Positions 54,675 through 64,000 of a stretch of DNA of 64,000 nt are shown one piece after another; positions within the stretch are counted from its first letter, which is position 1; every line of letters starts with the position of its first letter. This DNA is from Streptomyces sp. BK340. Lineage in GTDB: Bacteria; Actinomycetota; Actinomycetes; Streptomycetales; Streptomycetaceae. The notes under the pieces are model-generated. The model ran no database searches. It was not told where the DNA came from and worked only from the letters and a program-made list of their open reading frames with translations. Where the stretch lies: positions 62,001-126,000 of the forward strand of contig NZ_VISR01000006.1 in NCBI RefSeq assembly GCF_007827595.1. Direction: 5' to 3'. The translations under genes were made by a program, and so were the position numbers.

Positions 54675-55439
54675 CTAGTCGTTCCCGACGCCCAGCACGC
54701 CCCGCAGTTGCTGGGGCAGATGCTGCTCGCAGGACTGCTTGGCCTCGTGGGTCAGGGCGTCGCCGACGCACGTGTAGTAGTCGCGGTAGACCAGCTGTAC
54801 CGCGAAGGTCGTGGCCACCAGGGCGAGGGCCAGCGAGGCCGTGACCAGGCCGCCGATCGCCGCAGTGGTCTGCGGGCGGGGGCCCGGGGCGGGCGCCGGG
54901 GCGTCCGGGTCGGAGGGGCGGGGCTTGGCGCGCAGGGCGCTGATGCCCCAGTACAGGGCCAGCGCGCCCAGCAGCAGGGCGACGTAGGGCCAGCTGAAGA
55001 GGGCGAAGAAGACGGCCCATATGCCGGACAGGAGCGCGAAGCGCGCGTGGCGCTGGGCCGGGTCCGTCGGGTCCCAGCGCATGCCGGGGCCGGTCGGGCC
55101 GCCCGGGCCCTCGGGGCCGCGGCCGGGCCGCTCGCCGAAGCCGCCGGGGGAGCGGCCGGGCTGGTGGTCGCTCCACCGGGTGCCCCAGGGGGAGCTGCCC
55201 CCGGAGTCCGAGGATCCCTCGGGGTGGCGCGGCTGCCACGGCTTGTCGGGGGTGCCCTCCGGCGGCGGCGCGAACGGATTGTCGTCCTGCTGCTCGCCGC
55301 CGCGTCCGTCGCCGTCCCGCCCGCCCTGGGGCGCCTGGGGCGGCGAGGCCGGCCGCTCCCGCAGCAGCACGGCGCCCCGCTCGCCTCCCTGGGCCGGGCG
55401 CGAGGGGAACGTGAGGAGTCGCAGGCTGCGATCGGGCAT
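54675..55439 (-). CDS. Membrane protein with disordered Pro/Gly head
   Basis: The product is 254 residues from ATG 55439; the start is uncertain because the ribosome binding site is weak. Residues ~1-125 are Gly/Pro/Arg-rich. About three hydrophobic segments follow ([25 protein letters not shown] spans two of them, then [21 protein letters not shown]). The C-terminal tail has two cysteines ([19 protein letters not shown]) that may form a disulfide outside the cell. This matches DUF-type actinobacterial membrane proteins of unknown role. It diverges from purN. Confidence 0.72.
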   Translation of the reverse strand: MPDRSLRLLTFPSRPAQGGERGAVLLRERPASPPQAPQGGRDGDGRGGEQQDDNPFAPPPEGTPDKPWQPRHPEGSSDSGGSSPWGTRWSDHQPGRSPGGFGERPGRGPEGPGGPTGPGMRWDPTDPAQRHARFALLSGIWAVFFALFSWPYVALLLGALALYWGISALRAKPRPSDPDAPAPAPGPRPQTTAAIGGLVTASLALALVATTFAVQLVYRDYYTCVGDALTHEAKQSCEQHLPQQLRGVLGVGND

Positions 55440-55721
55440 CAAAAGAGCGTCTTCCCCTAGGTGAATACGGCGGTCCGACGTGAGCTTCCACCCGTGAAAC
55501 GCACCGCACGACGACCGCGTTCCCGAGGCTGCTCCTTCGTGATTCCCTCCGAACGCTACCTTCCGGCCACGCCCCCGTCCCGAGGGGGCCTTCCGGAGTG
55601 CCGGTATCGTTGCTGACGGTCGGCCGCTTCGTAGACTTCCCCGTATCCGGGGGCGCGAAGCATTCGTACGACTGTACAAACGCCGGCCGGACACAACGCT
55701 TCCCCGAGAAAGGGCCCCACC

Positions 55722-56360
55722 GTGGCCGCCACCACCGCTGGCCAAGCGGTCAAGCGCCTCGTCGTGCTGGTCTCCGGATCCGGCACCAACCTGCAGGCGC
55801 TCCTGGACGAGATCGAGCGCACCGGAGCCGAGTCGTACGGCGCGCGGATCGTCGCCGTCGGGGCCGACCGCACCGGCATCGAGGGGCTCGCCCGCGCAGA
55901 GCGGGCCGGGCTGCCGACCTTCGTGTGCCGGGTGAAGGACTTCGGGACGCGTGAGGAGTGGGACGCCGCCCTGGCCGAGGCCGTGGCCGCGCACGAACCC
56001 GACCTCGTGGTCTCCGCCGGGTTCATGAAGATCGTCGGGAAGGAATTCCTCGCGCGCTTCGGCGGGCGGTTCGTCAACACGCACCCCGCCCTGCTGCCCA
56101 GTTTTCCCGGGGCCCACGGCGCGCGGGACGCGCTCGCGTACGGCGTCAGGGTCACCGGCTGCACCGTCCACTTCGTCGACGACGGCGTCGACACCGGGCC
56201 GATCATCGCTCAGGGCGTGGTCGAGGTCCGGGACGAGGACGACGAGAGCGCGCTGCACGAGCGCATCAAGGAAGTCGAGCGAAGGCTGCTCGTCGAGGTC
56301 GTGGGGCGGCTCGCCCGCAACGGCTATCGCATTGAGGGACGAAAGGTAGTTATCCAGTGA
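55722..56360 (+). CDS. purN: Phosphoribosylglycinamide formyltransferase
   Basis: The product is 212 residues from GTG 55722 with AGAAAGGG seven bases upstream. It transfers the formyl group of 10-formyl-THF to GAR in purine synthesis. [11 protein letters not shown] binds the substrate phosphate. The catalytic Asn-His-Asp set is seen in [12 protein letters not shown] (with the preceding GFMKI) and VDDGVDTGP. The stop overlaps the purH start by 4 bp, giving a purNH operon. The AT-richer stretch around 55668-55685 probably holds the promoter. Confidence 0.96.
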   Translation: MAATTAGQAVKRLVVLVSGSGTNLQALLDEIERTGAESYGARIVAVGADRTGIEGLARAERAGLPTFVCRVKDFGTREEWDAALAEAVAAHEPDLVVSAGFMKIVGKEFLARFGGRFVNTHPALLPSFPGAHGARDALAYGVRVTGCTVHFVDDGVDTGPIIAQGVVEVRDEDDESALHERIKEVERRLLVEVVGRLARNGYRIEGRKVVIQ

Positions 56361-57928
56361 CCGCCACCGCCGAGAGCACCAAGCGGCCCATTCGCCGGGC
56401 GCTCGTCAGCGTCTACGACAAGACCGGGCTCGAAGACCTCGCGCGCGGGCTGCACGAGGCAGGTGTCGAGCTCGTCTCCACCGGCTCCACGGCCGGCCGT
56501 ATCGCCGGCGCCGGTGTCCCCGTGACCAAGGTCGAGGAGCTGACCGGCTTCCCCGAGTGCCTGGACGGCCGGGTCAAGACCCTGCACCCCAGGGTGCACG
56601 CGGGCATCCTCGCCGACCTGCGTCTGGACAGCCACCGCGAGCAGCTCGCCGAGCTGGGTGTCGAGCCGTTCGACCTGGTCGTCGTGAACCTCTACCCGTT
56701 CCGGGAGACCGTCGCCTCCGGCGCCTCGCCCGACGAGTGCGTGGAGCAGATCGACATCGGCGGCCCGTCGATGGTCCGTGCCGCCGCCAAGAACCACCCC
56801 TCCGTCGCCGTGGTCACCAGCCCGGAGCGGTACGCCGACGTGCTCGCCGCCGTCGCGGCCGGCGGCTTCGACCTCGCCACCCGCAAGCGGCTGGCCGCCG
56901 AGGCCTTCCAGCACACGGCCGCCTACGACGTGGCCGTCGCCTCCTGGTTCGCGTCCGCGTACGCGCCCGTCGACGACTCGGCGTTCCCCGACTTCCTGGG
57001 TGCCACCTGGGAGCGCGAGAACACCCTGCGCTACGGCGAGAACCCGCACCAGCCCGCCGCCCTGTACGTCGACGCCGCCGGCGCCGGTCTGGCCCAGGCC
57101 GAGCAGCTGCACGGCAAGGAGATGTCGTACAACAACTACACGGACACGGACGCCGCCCGCCGTGCCGCGTACGACCACGCCGAGCCGTGCGTCGCGATCA
57201 TCAAGCACGCCAACCCCTGCGGCATCGCGGTCGGCGCGGACGTCGCCGAGGCGCACCGCAAGGCGCACGCCTGTGACCCGCTGTCCGCGTTCGGCGGCGT
57301 CATCGCCGTGAACCGCCCGGTCAGCAAGGAGATGGCCGAGCAGGTCGCGGAGATCTTCACCGAGGTCATCGTCGCGCCCGGCTACGAGGAGGGGGCCCTG
57401 GAGGCCCTCACCAAGAAGAAGAACATCCGCGTCCTGAAGGCCCCGAACGGCCCGGCCAACCCGGTCGAGGTCAAGCCGATCGACGGCGGCGTGCTGCTGC
57501 AGGAGACCGACCGGCTCCAGGCCGAGGGCGACGACCCGGCCAACTGGACGCTGGCCACCGGTGCGGCGCTCTCGGCCGCAGAGCTGGCCGAGCTGGCCTT
57601 CGCCTGGCGGGCCTGCCGCGCGGTGAAGTCCAACGCGATCCTGCTCGCCAAGGACGGCGCCTCGGTCGGCGTCGGCATGGGCCAGGTCAACCGGGTCGAC
57701 TCCGCGAAGCTGGCGGTCGAGCGGGCCGGTGCCGAGCGCGCCCAGGGCTCGTACGCCGCTTCGGACGCCTTCTTCCCGTTCCCGGACGGCCTGGAGGTCC
57801 TGACCGCGGCGGGCGTCAAGGCCGTGGTCCAGCCGGGCGGTTCGGTCCGTGACGAGCTGGTCGTGGAGGCCGCGAAGAAGGCGGGCGTCACCATGTACTT
57901 CACGGGCACGCGCCACTTCTTCCACTGA
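56357..57928 (+). CDS. purH: Bifunctional AICAR transformylase / IMP cyclohydrolase
   Basis: The product is 523 residues from GTG 56357. It performs the last two steps of IMP synthesis. The N-terminal MGS-like cyclohydrolase domain shows STGSTAGRI and [13 protein letters not shown]. The transformylase domain has [11 protein letters not shown], the catalytic KHANPCG (lysine and histidine) and the end [16 protein letters not shown]. Length is normal. It is translationally coupled to purN and ends before a strong terminator. Confidence 0.97.
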   Translation: MTATAESTKRPIRRALVSVYDKTGLEDLARGLHEAGVELVSTGSTAGRIAGAGVPVTKVEELTGFPECLDGRVKTLHPRVHAGILADLRLDSHREQLAELGVEPFDLVVVNLYPFRETVASGASPDECVEQIDIGGPSMVRAAAKNHPSVAVVTSPERYADVLAAVAAGGFDLATRKRLAAEAFQHTAAYDVAVASWFASAYAPVDDSAFPDFLGATWERENTLRYGENPHQPAALYVDAAGAGLAQAEQLHGKEMSYNNYTDTDAARRAAYDHAEPCVAIIKHANPCGIAVGADVAEAHRKAHACDPLSAFGGVIAVNRPVSKEMAEQVAEIFTEVIVAPGYEEGALEALTKKKNIRVLKAPNGPANPVEVKPIDGGVLLQETDRLQAEGDDPANWTLATGAALSAAELAELAFAWRACRAVKSNAILLAKDGASVGVGMGQVNRVDSAKLAVERAGAERAQGSYAASDAFFPFPDGLEVLTAAGVKAVVQPGGSVRDELVVEAAKKAGVTMYFTGTRHFFH

Positions 57929-57944
57929 TCCCGCAGGGGCACGC

Positions 57945-57988
57945 AAAGCGGCCTCCGGCTCCCTTCGCAGGGGGCCGGAGGCCGCTTT
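57945..57988 (+). terminator. purNH terminator
   Basis: AAAGCGGCCTCCGGC forms a perfect 15-bp stem with GCCGGAGGCCGCTTT across a 14-base loop. Its A-start and T-end make it usable in both directions, and the RDD gene converges from the other side. Confidence 0.85.
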
Positions 57989-58030
57989 CCGTTCAGGTGA
58001 TCAGCTCGGTCGGAGCGGATGGCGCTCAGC

Positions 58031-58609
58031 TCAGTTGGAGCGGATGACGATCGAGCCGCAGACCTTGTCGGCGAACGTCTGACGCTTGGCGTCCCAGGCC
58101 GGCCACAGGTAGCCGAGGTAGCAGGGCAGGCCGTCCAGGATGTGGGCCAGCTGGCGCACGAACGCCATGCCACCGCCGAGCGGCTGCCCGGTCTCCTCCT
58201 TGAGCGTGCGGATGCCCAGCGCCTTCTTGCCGACGGTCTGGCCCGTCTTGCCCTCCATGATGATCTGCCAGACGAACAGGCCGATCAGGGCGAGGAAGCC
58301 GATGATGGCGAGGAACGGGGCGTTCTTGGCACCCGCGATCGCGATGCCGTAGGGCACCGCGTACAGCAGGCTGTCGAGCAGCCGGGCCAGGAAGCGCTGT
58401 CCCCAGTTCGCGTACGTCGGCTGCATGCCGTAGCCGGGCTGCTGCGGGTAGCCGGGGTATCCGCCCTGCGGCGCCTGCGGGTAGCCGTAACCCTGCTGCG
58501 GCGGGACGCCCTGCGGGGCCTGCGGGTAGCCGGGCTGCTGCGGGTAGCCGTAACCCTGCTGCGGATCCTGCGGCTGACCGTACGGGTTGTTGGGCGAGCC
58601 GAAACTCAT
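58031..58609 (-). CDS. RDD-family membrane protein with Gln/Pro/Tyr-rich head
   Basis: The product is 192 residues from ATG 58609. The first ~65 residues are repeats rich in QGYGYPQ and QAPQG. The RDD domain begins GQRFLARLLDSLLY, with two spans and the conserved GQTVGKKALGIRTL. A C-terminal sequence LWPAWDAKRQTFADKVCGSIVI is standard for the family. Some RDD proteins are reported Na+/H+ antiporters, but most have no known role. It converges on purH. Confidence 0.88.
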   Translation of the reverse strand: MSFGSPNNPYGQPQDPQQGYGYPQQPGYPQAPQGVPPQQGYGYPQAPQGGYPGYPQQPGYGMQPTYANWGQRFLARLLDSLLYAVPYGIAIAGAKNAPFLAIIGFLALIGLFVWQIIMEGKTGQTVGKKALGIRTLKEETGQPLGGGMAFVRQLAHILDGLPCYLGYLWPAWDAKRQTFADKVCGSIVIRSN

Positions 58610-58862
58610 GGCGGATTTCCTCCGTTGACACTGCGGGGACGACGCGGAAGGAACGGAGGAACGTCAGGATCTGAGCGGTTTGCCCCCCAACCGGACCGCG
58701 ATACTGCGGCGCTCATGGTCGTAGGAAAGGCCGATTGTTGTCCAGCCGGATTCGCAAGGTGTTGTGCAAGTGCAACATCATCGATCAAGGACGGGACATC
58801 GGGAACCGGCCCGGGCGGCCCCGGATTGGAACCGGGACCCGGTCATCCGCGAGGATGGTGTC

Positions 58863-59717
58863 ATGACCGCCCAGATTCTCGATGGCAAGGCCACCGCAGC
58901 CGCGATCAAGTCCGATCTGACCGCCCGCGTGGCGGCGCTGAAGGAGAAGGGCGTCACGCCCGGCCTCGGCACGATCCTGGTCGGGGACGACCCCGGCAGC
59001 CAGAAGTACGTCGCCGGCAAGCACCGCGACTGCGCCCAGGTCGGCCTCGCCTCCATCCAGCGCGAGCTGCCCGCCACGGCCACCCAGGAGGAGATCGAGG
59101 CGGTCGTCCGCGAGCTGAACGAGGACCCGGCCTGCACCGGCTACATCGTCCAACTCCCGCTGCCCAAGGGCATCGACGAGAACCGCGTCCTGGAGCTGAT
59201 GGACCCGGCCAAGGACGCGGACGGCCTGCACCCGATGAACCTCGGCCGTCTCGTCCTGAACGAGCCGGCGCCGCTGCCCTGCACCCCCAACGGCATCCTG
59301 ACCCTGCTGCGCCGCCACGGCGTCGAGATCAAGGGCGCCGAGGTCGTGGTGGTCGGCCGGGGCGTGACCATCGGCCGTCCGATGCCGCTGCTGCTCACCC
59401 GGCGCAGCGAGAACGCGACCGTGACCCAGTGCCACACCGGCACCCGTGACCTGTCCGCCCACCTCAAGCGGGCCGACATCATCATCGCCGCGGCCGGCGT
59501 CCCGCACCTGATCCGCGCCGAGGACGTCAAGCCGGGCGCGGCCGTCCTGGACGTCGGTGTCTCCCGCAACGCCGAGGGCAAGATCGTCGGTGACGTCCAC
59601 CCGGACGTGGCCGAGGTGGCCGCCTGGATCTCCCCGAACCCGGGCGGTGTGGGCCCGATGACCCGGGCGCTGCTGCTGGTCAACGTGGTCGAGGCGGCGG
59701 AGCGCAGTGCCGGCTGA
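58863..59717 (+). CDS. folD: Methylene-THF dehydrogenase / methenyl-THF cyclohydrolase
   Basis: The product is 284 residues from ATG 58863. It makes 10-formyl-THF, the donor used by PurN and PurH nearby. The catalytic tyrosine and lysine lie in [10 protein letters not shown] (about Tyr49 and Lys53). [10 protein letters not shown], the NADP site [12 protein letters not shown] and the end [14 protein letters not shown] are the standard signatures. It overlaps the following DUF3017 gene by 11 bp. Confidence 0.96.
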   Translation: MTAQILDGKATAAAIKSDLTARVAALKEKGVTPGLGTILVGDDPGSQKYVAGKHRDCAQVGLASIQRELPATATQEEIEAVVRELNEDPACTGYIVQLPLPKGIDENRVLELMDPAKDADGLHPMNLGRLVLNEPAPLPCTPNGILTLLRRHGVEIKGAEVVVVGRGVTIGRPMPLLLTRRSENATVTQCHTGTRDLSAHLKRADIIIAAAGVPHLIRAEDVKPGAAVLDVGVSRNAEGKIVGDVHPDVAEVAAWISPNPGGVGPMTRALLLVNVVEAAERSAG

Positions 59718-60159
59718 GGACTCCCGCTCCAGCACCGGACCCGCCGTCTCCGACACCGGCGGGGACCCGAAGCGGACGACGCGCCGCTTCCCGCGGTTCA
59801 CCAGGGACACCGCGCGCCCGGAGGGCGGCGGCCGGGCCGCGCCCGGCAACGCTCCGGCGCCCGCGCGGCAGTGGCCGTTGCTCGCCGTCGTCGGCCTGGT
59901 GGCCGTCGGCCTGCTGGTGATCACGCTGGACGCGCTCCGCCCGGGGACGCTGCTCATCGGCGTCGCGCTGCTGGGCGGCGCCGTGCTGCGCTGGCTGCTG
60001 CCCGACGTCGGGATGCTCGCCGTGCGCTCCCGCTTCACGGATGTCGCGACCTACGGCGTCCTGGGCCTGGTGATCGTCCTGCTGGCGTTGATGATCCAGC
60101 CCGACCCGCTGCTGAAGCTCTCGTTCCTGAAGGACATCCTGCACTTCACGGTCAAGTAG
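59707..60159 (+). CDS. DUF3017 membrane protein
   Basis: The product is 150 residues from GTG 59707, overlapping folD by 11 bp, so it is probably coupled to it. After a ~50-residue polar Arg/Gly-rich head there are three spans: [37 protein letters not shown] and [22 protein letters not shown]3017 genes regularly follow folD in actinobacteria (family knowledge). Function unknown. Confidence 0.87.
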   Translation: MPAEDSRSSTGPAVSDTGGDPKRTTRRFPRFTRDTARPEGGGRAAPGNAPAPARQWPLLAVVGLVAVGLLVITLDALRPGTLLIGVALLGGAVLRWLLPDVGMLAVRSRFTDVATYGVLGLVIVLLALMIQPDPLLKLSFLKDILHFTVK

Positions 60160-60179
60160 CGGCTGCGGTACGGCCGCAG

Positions 60180-60206
60180 GCCCGCGCCTCCCCCGTGGGC
60201 GCGGGC
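60180..60206 (+). terminator. Hairpin after the folD-DUF3017 operon
   Basis: GCCCGCGCC pairs with GGCGCGGGC over 9 bp with a 9-base loop, 21 bp after the stop codon. The rest of the gap up to 60665 holds TTGACA at 60376-60381 without a clear -10 partner, and no gene. Confidence 0.65.
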
Positions 60207-60665
60207 GGGACGGCGGCCCGTCCCCTCCCCCGAGTAAGGACGAGCCGCCGTCGGGATCCAGCCTTCCCTCCATGAACCGCCTGTTCAACGGCTGTCCGTG
60301 CGCTGTGGCACGGAAGTGACCGTTCCGCTACGGTGTCCGCGCCCTGCCACATGTGTGGCCGCCGTGTCGATGTGTTGACAGTTCGGGGGTACGGTCGCGA
60401 AGGCGCGGTGGAACCGGGCTAACGTGTCCAAGGTGCCCAATCGGGACGGTCCGGTGGACCGTGGGGCAGCCGGCGTGCGACGGTGCACAACCGGCGGGAG
60501 CGGCGCTCCAGTGCGCCCCCACTCCGGGAACTGGGATCCTTAGTCGGCGCATCCCTGTGGGTAGCCAGAGGGGGCCGCGCCGGGGGACCGGACCGGCGCG
60601 AGGTCACGTGCGGGGAACGGCGCGGGGAACCATCAGCACCAACCGGGGGAATGAGGGGGGAAGCA

Positions 60666-62003
60666 ATGCCTCGATGGAAAGCCTTGCCGGACGATCTGGA
60701 TCCGCAGATCAAGGAGTTCACCAGCCAGGTGCGACGCCTCGTGGACCGCAGTGGTCTGAGCATCGCGGCGCTGGCAGACCGGACCGGTTACAGCAAGACG
60801 TCCTGGGAGCGCTACCTGGGCGGCCGGTTGCTCGCACCCAAGGGCGCGGTCGTCGCGCTCGCCGAGGTCACAGGCACCAACCCGGTCCATCTGACCACCA
60901 TGTGGGAGCTGGCCGAACGCGCCTGGAGCCGCGCGGAGATGCGGCACGACCGGACCATGGAGCACATTCGTATCGCCCAGGCGCGCGCCGCGCTGGGGGA
61001 GTTCGGGGCGGCCGAGACCGAGGGCGCGAGCGGCACCAGGACGGCCGGCAGAGGCACCGGCACCGGCAGGACCGTGACTCCGGGTGCCACCGTGCCCCCC
61101 GGCGCCACCGTGACTCCGGGCACCGGCGTGACTCCGGGCACCACCGTCACTCCGGGCACCACCGTCACTCCGGGCATCGCCGGCCCGGCGGGCGTCTCGC
61201 CGACGATCCCGCCGCAGCCGACGGCGTCGGACGCCGACGGGTGGGAGAACGCGGACCGTGGTGCGGCCCGTGAGGTCAACTCCTGGGGACTGGCGGGATA
61301 TGAGGGTCCGTCGAAGGCGAGCCGTCGGCCCACCGCCGCGACCAATGCCGGTGCCGATGCCGATGCCGATGCCGATGCCGGTTCCGGTTCCGGTGCGCGT
61401 CCCGCCGCCTCGCCGGACGGCCCGGGCCGGAACCCGGGCCCCCCGAACCCGTACGACGGGCAGCCGCAGGGGGCACGGCCCGGCGGTGGCGCCGCCGGCA
61501 AGGGGGCTGGGCGCAAGGGGCGGCTGACGATGTTCCTCGCGGGCGTCGTCGGTGTCCTCGTCGTCTTCGCGGCCGTCTACTTCTTCACCAAGCCGGGCAA
61601 CGGCGCCAAGCACGAGCGAGCCGCCAAGTCGCCGTCCCCGACGGCCAGCAGCAAGGCCGGCCTGCCCGCCGGGGTCAAGTGCAGTGGCGCCGCCTGCAAC
61701 GGCAAGGACGCGGAGGCGATGGGCTGCAGCGGTGACCTGGTGACCACCGCCAAGACCGCCACCGTCGGCACCACCACCCTCGAGGTCCGCTACAGCAGGA
61801 CCTGTGGCGCCGCCTGGGGCCGGATCACCGGCGCCACCCAGGGCGACCAGGTCCAGGTCTCCGCGGGCAAGCTCCGCCAGACGGGTGACATCACCGCCGT
61901 CGGCGACGCCATCGCCTACACGCCGATGGTCGCCGTGAAGGACGCGGCCGAGGCCAAGGCCTGCGCGATCCTCGCCTCCGGGCGTCAGGGGTGCACGAAG
62001 TAG
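60666..62003 (+). CDS. Membrane-anchored XRE regulator with DUF2690 outer domain
   Basis: The product is 445 residues from ATG 60666 with a purine-rich GGGGGGAAG just upstream. Residues ~20-75 are a Cro/C1-type helix-turn-helix (LSIAALADRTGYSKTSWERY). The middle is low-complexity: a TPG[AT]TV hexamer run (about 61078-61176) and an (AD)4 run coded by a hexanucleotide repeat. One membrane span (FLAGVVGVLVVFAAVYFF, about 288-305) follows. The outer ~110 residues contain paired cysteines (CSGAACNGKDAEAMGC, then CGAAW and two near the end) and match DUF2690. This topology would link an outside signal to DNA binding. Confidence 0.87.
   Translation: MPRWKALPDDLDPQIKEFTSQVRRLVDRSGLSIAALADRTGYSKTSWERYLGGRLLAPKGAVVALAEVTGTNPVHLTTMWELAERAWSRAEMRHDRTMEHIRIAQARAALGEFGAAETEGASGTRTAGRGTGTGRTVTPGATVPPGATVTPGTGVTPGTTVTPGTTVTPGIAGPAGVSPTIPPQPTASDADGWENADRGAAREVNSWGLAGYEGPSKASRRPTAATNAGADADADADAGSGSGARPAASPDGPGRNPGPPNPYDGQPQGARPGGGAAGKGAGRKGRLTMFLAGVVGVLVVFAAVYFFTKPGNGAKHERAAKSPSPTASSKAGLPAGVKCSGAACNGKDAEAMGCSGDLVTTAKTATVGTTTLEVRYSRTCGAAWGRITGATQGDQVQVSAGKLRQTGDITAVGDAIAYTPMVAVKDAAEAKACAILASGRQGCTK
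61345..61393 (+). repeat. Hexanucleotide microsatellite in the XRE/DUF2690 gene
   Basis: GCCGAT occurs four times in a row (61353-61376), then GTTCCG-type units follow. Each unit adds two residues (Asp-Ala or Gly-Ser), so copy-number change keeps the frame. Confidence 0.8.
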
Positions 62004-62005
62004 GA

Positions 62006-62043
62006 CGGACGGGCCCGCCGGGCGGGGCGCGAGGGCCCGTCCG
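62006..62043 (+). terminator. Hairpin after the XRE/DUF2690 gene
   Basis: CGGACGGGCCC and GGGCCCGTCCG form an 11-bp stem with a 16-base loop, a few bases after the stop codon. Confidence 0.7.
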
Positions 62044-63359
<1,316 letters not shown>

Positions 63360-63391
63360 GGCTGCCTCCGGCGGATTCGCCGCGAGCCTGT

Positions 63392-63428
63392 GCGGGCCCT
63401 GTTCCGGTTTCGTCCGGAGCGGGGCCCG
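63392..63428 (+). terminator. mdh terminator
   Basis: GCGGGCCC and TTCCGG pair with CCGGA and GGGGCCCGC around a short loop with one internal mismatch, followed by GCCCGTTTTCG. Confidence 0.8.
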
Positions 63429-63489
63429 CGCCCGTTTTCGCCGTTACTGTCAAAAGCAGAACAGGGAAGGGTGATTCGGGGGGTTCGTG

Positions 63490-64000
63490 ATGAGCGGCTG
63501 GAACGGATGGAACGGCCCGGAGGGTTACGGCGCGGAGGGTTCCGGTCCGGAGCACGGGCCCCGGGCCGAGCGGGGGCCCGGCGAGGAGAGAGGCCGGGCG
63601 GCCTGGACCGCCGACGAGCCGCCGGCCCCGCCGTGGGCTTCGGCCCAGACCCAGTCGGCCGCGCTCCCGCCGCCCTTTGCCCGGACGTCCGCGCAGACCG
63701 GCCCGGCCCAGGTGCCGCCGTTACCGCCGCAGCCCTGGACCGCCGCCCCCGCCCACCCCGGAGGCCCGGTCCCTTCGCCGCCGTACGCCCCCGCGCCTCG
63801 CCGTGTGCACGGCGGCCGGCTGGCCGCCCTGGTCGTCGCCATGGTGCTGGTCGGGGCCGGCTCCGGCTTCGGCGTCTGGTACCTCGGGCGGGACCGCGCC
63901 GGCAGCGGCACCCCGGCGGCCTCCGCTCCGGCCACCGGCGTCACCGTCTCCGCCTCGCCCTCCACGACGCCGCGGACACCGGCCTCGACGCCGCCGCCCG
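63490..64000 (+). CDS. N-terminal part of a membrane protein (3' end outside window), contains a TTA codon
   Basis: The frame is open from ATG 63490 (GGGGGG six bases upstream) to the window edge, 170 codons. The first ~110 residues are Pro/Gly/Ala-rich and probably cytoplasmic. One membrane span (LAALVVAMVLVGAGSGFGVWYL) lies at about residues 115-136. A Ser/Thr/Pro-rich segment follows, likely outside the cell. Codon 78 is TTA (63721-63723), which in Streptomyces is read by the developmentally regulated bldA tRNA. The function cannot be told from this part. Confidence 0.8.
   Translation, partial: MSGWNGWNGPEGYGAEGSGPEHGPRAERGPGEERGRAAWTADEPPAPPWASAQTQSAALPPPFARTSAQTGPAQVPPLPPQPWTAAPAHPGGPVPSPPYAPAPRRVHGGRLAALVVAMVLVGAGSGFGVWYLGRDRAGSGTPAASAPATGVTVSASPSTTPRTPASTPPP

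Noticed and set aside
55560..55721. Possible ZTP riboswitch before purN
   Set aside because: A CGACTG block is present but the conserved downstream CCGCCTGGGC-type block is missing.

Overview
This window looks like a 64-kb piece of the chromosomal core of a Streptomyces species. The DNA is very GC-rich with strongly GC-biased third codon positions, GTG and TTG starts are common, and most genes have a purine-rich ribosome binding site. The order guaA, pcrA, icmB, sucCD, purNH, folD, mdh matches what I remember of the SCO4775-SCO4828 region of S. coelicolor. That is memory, not a database result.

Positions 1-12455 hold a tandem array of six serine/threonine-kinase-like genes: one cut by the window edge, one pseudokinase, three complete membrane kinases and one short soluble kinase. 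A divergent AraC regulator / metallo-hydrolase pair sits inside the array. From 12493 to 23352 come a succinate-semialdehyde dehydrogenase, a GMC oxidoreductase, a chorismate mutase with an attenuator-like leader, guaA, a PNPOx-like protein, a class II aldolase, a DUF4429 protein and two membrane proteins. A 171-bp foldback MITE lies at 23397-23567. Positions 23568-27459 are an envelope-stress-like locus (PspC proteins and a two-component system). Positions 27479-37153 carry two NlpC/P60 hydrolases, one behind a c-di-AMP (ydaO) riboswitch, small membrane proteins, the helicase gene pcrA, an M23 peptidase and a lipase.

Positions 37777-45695 hold the most unusual unit. Two operons diverge from one 132-bp region: DUF5691 and SWIM proteins on the minus strand; MoxR ATPase, DUF5682 and vWA proteins on the plus strand. 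Between them is a perfect 15-bp inverted repeat. Each arm carries the -35-like element of the DNA-damage promoter known from mycobacteria (RecA-NDp/PafBC type), and the same promoter type precedes pcrA. I infer a DNA-damage-inducible chaperone-type system of unknown function.

The rest is secreted proteins (one built of 29 uninterrupted 11-residue repeats), sucCD, a fused HTH/sigma-like membrane protein, a PerM-like membrane protein, purNH, an RDD protein, folD, a DUF3017 protein, a membrane-anchored XRE/DUF2690 regulator, mdh, and the start of a membrane protein with an in-frame TTA (bldA) codon. No rRNA, tRNA, CRISPR array, complete insertion sequence or prophage was seen.
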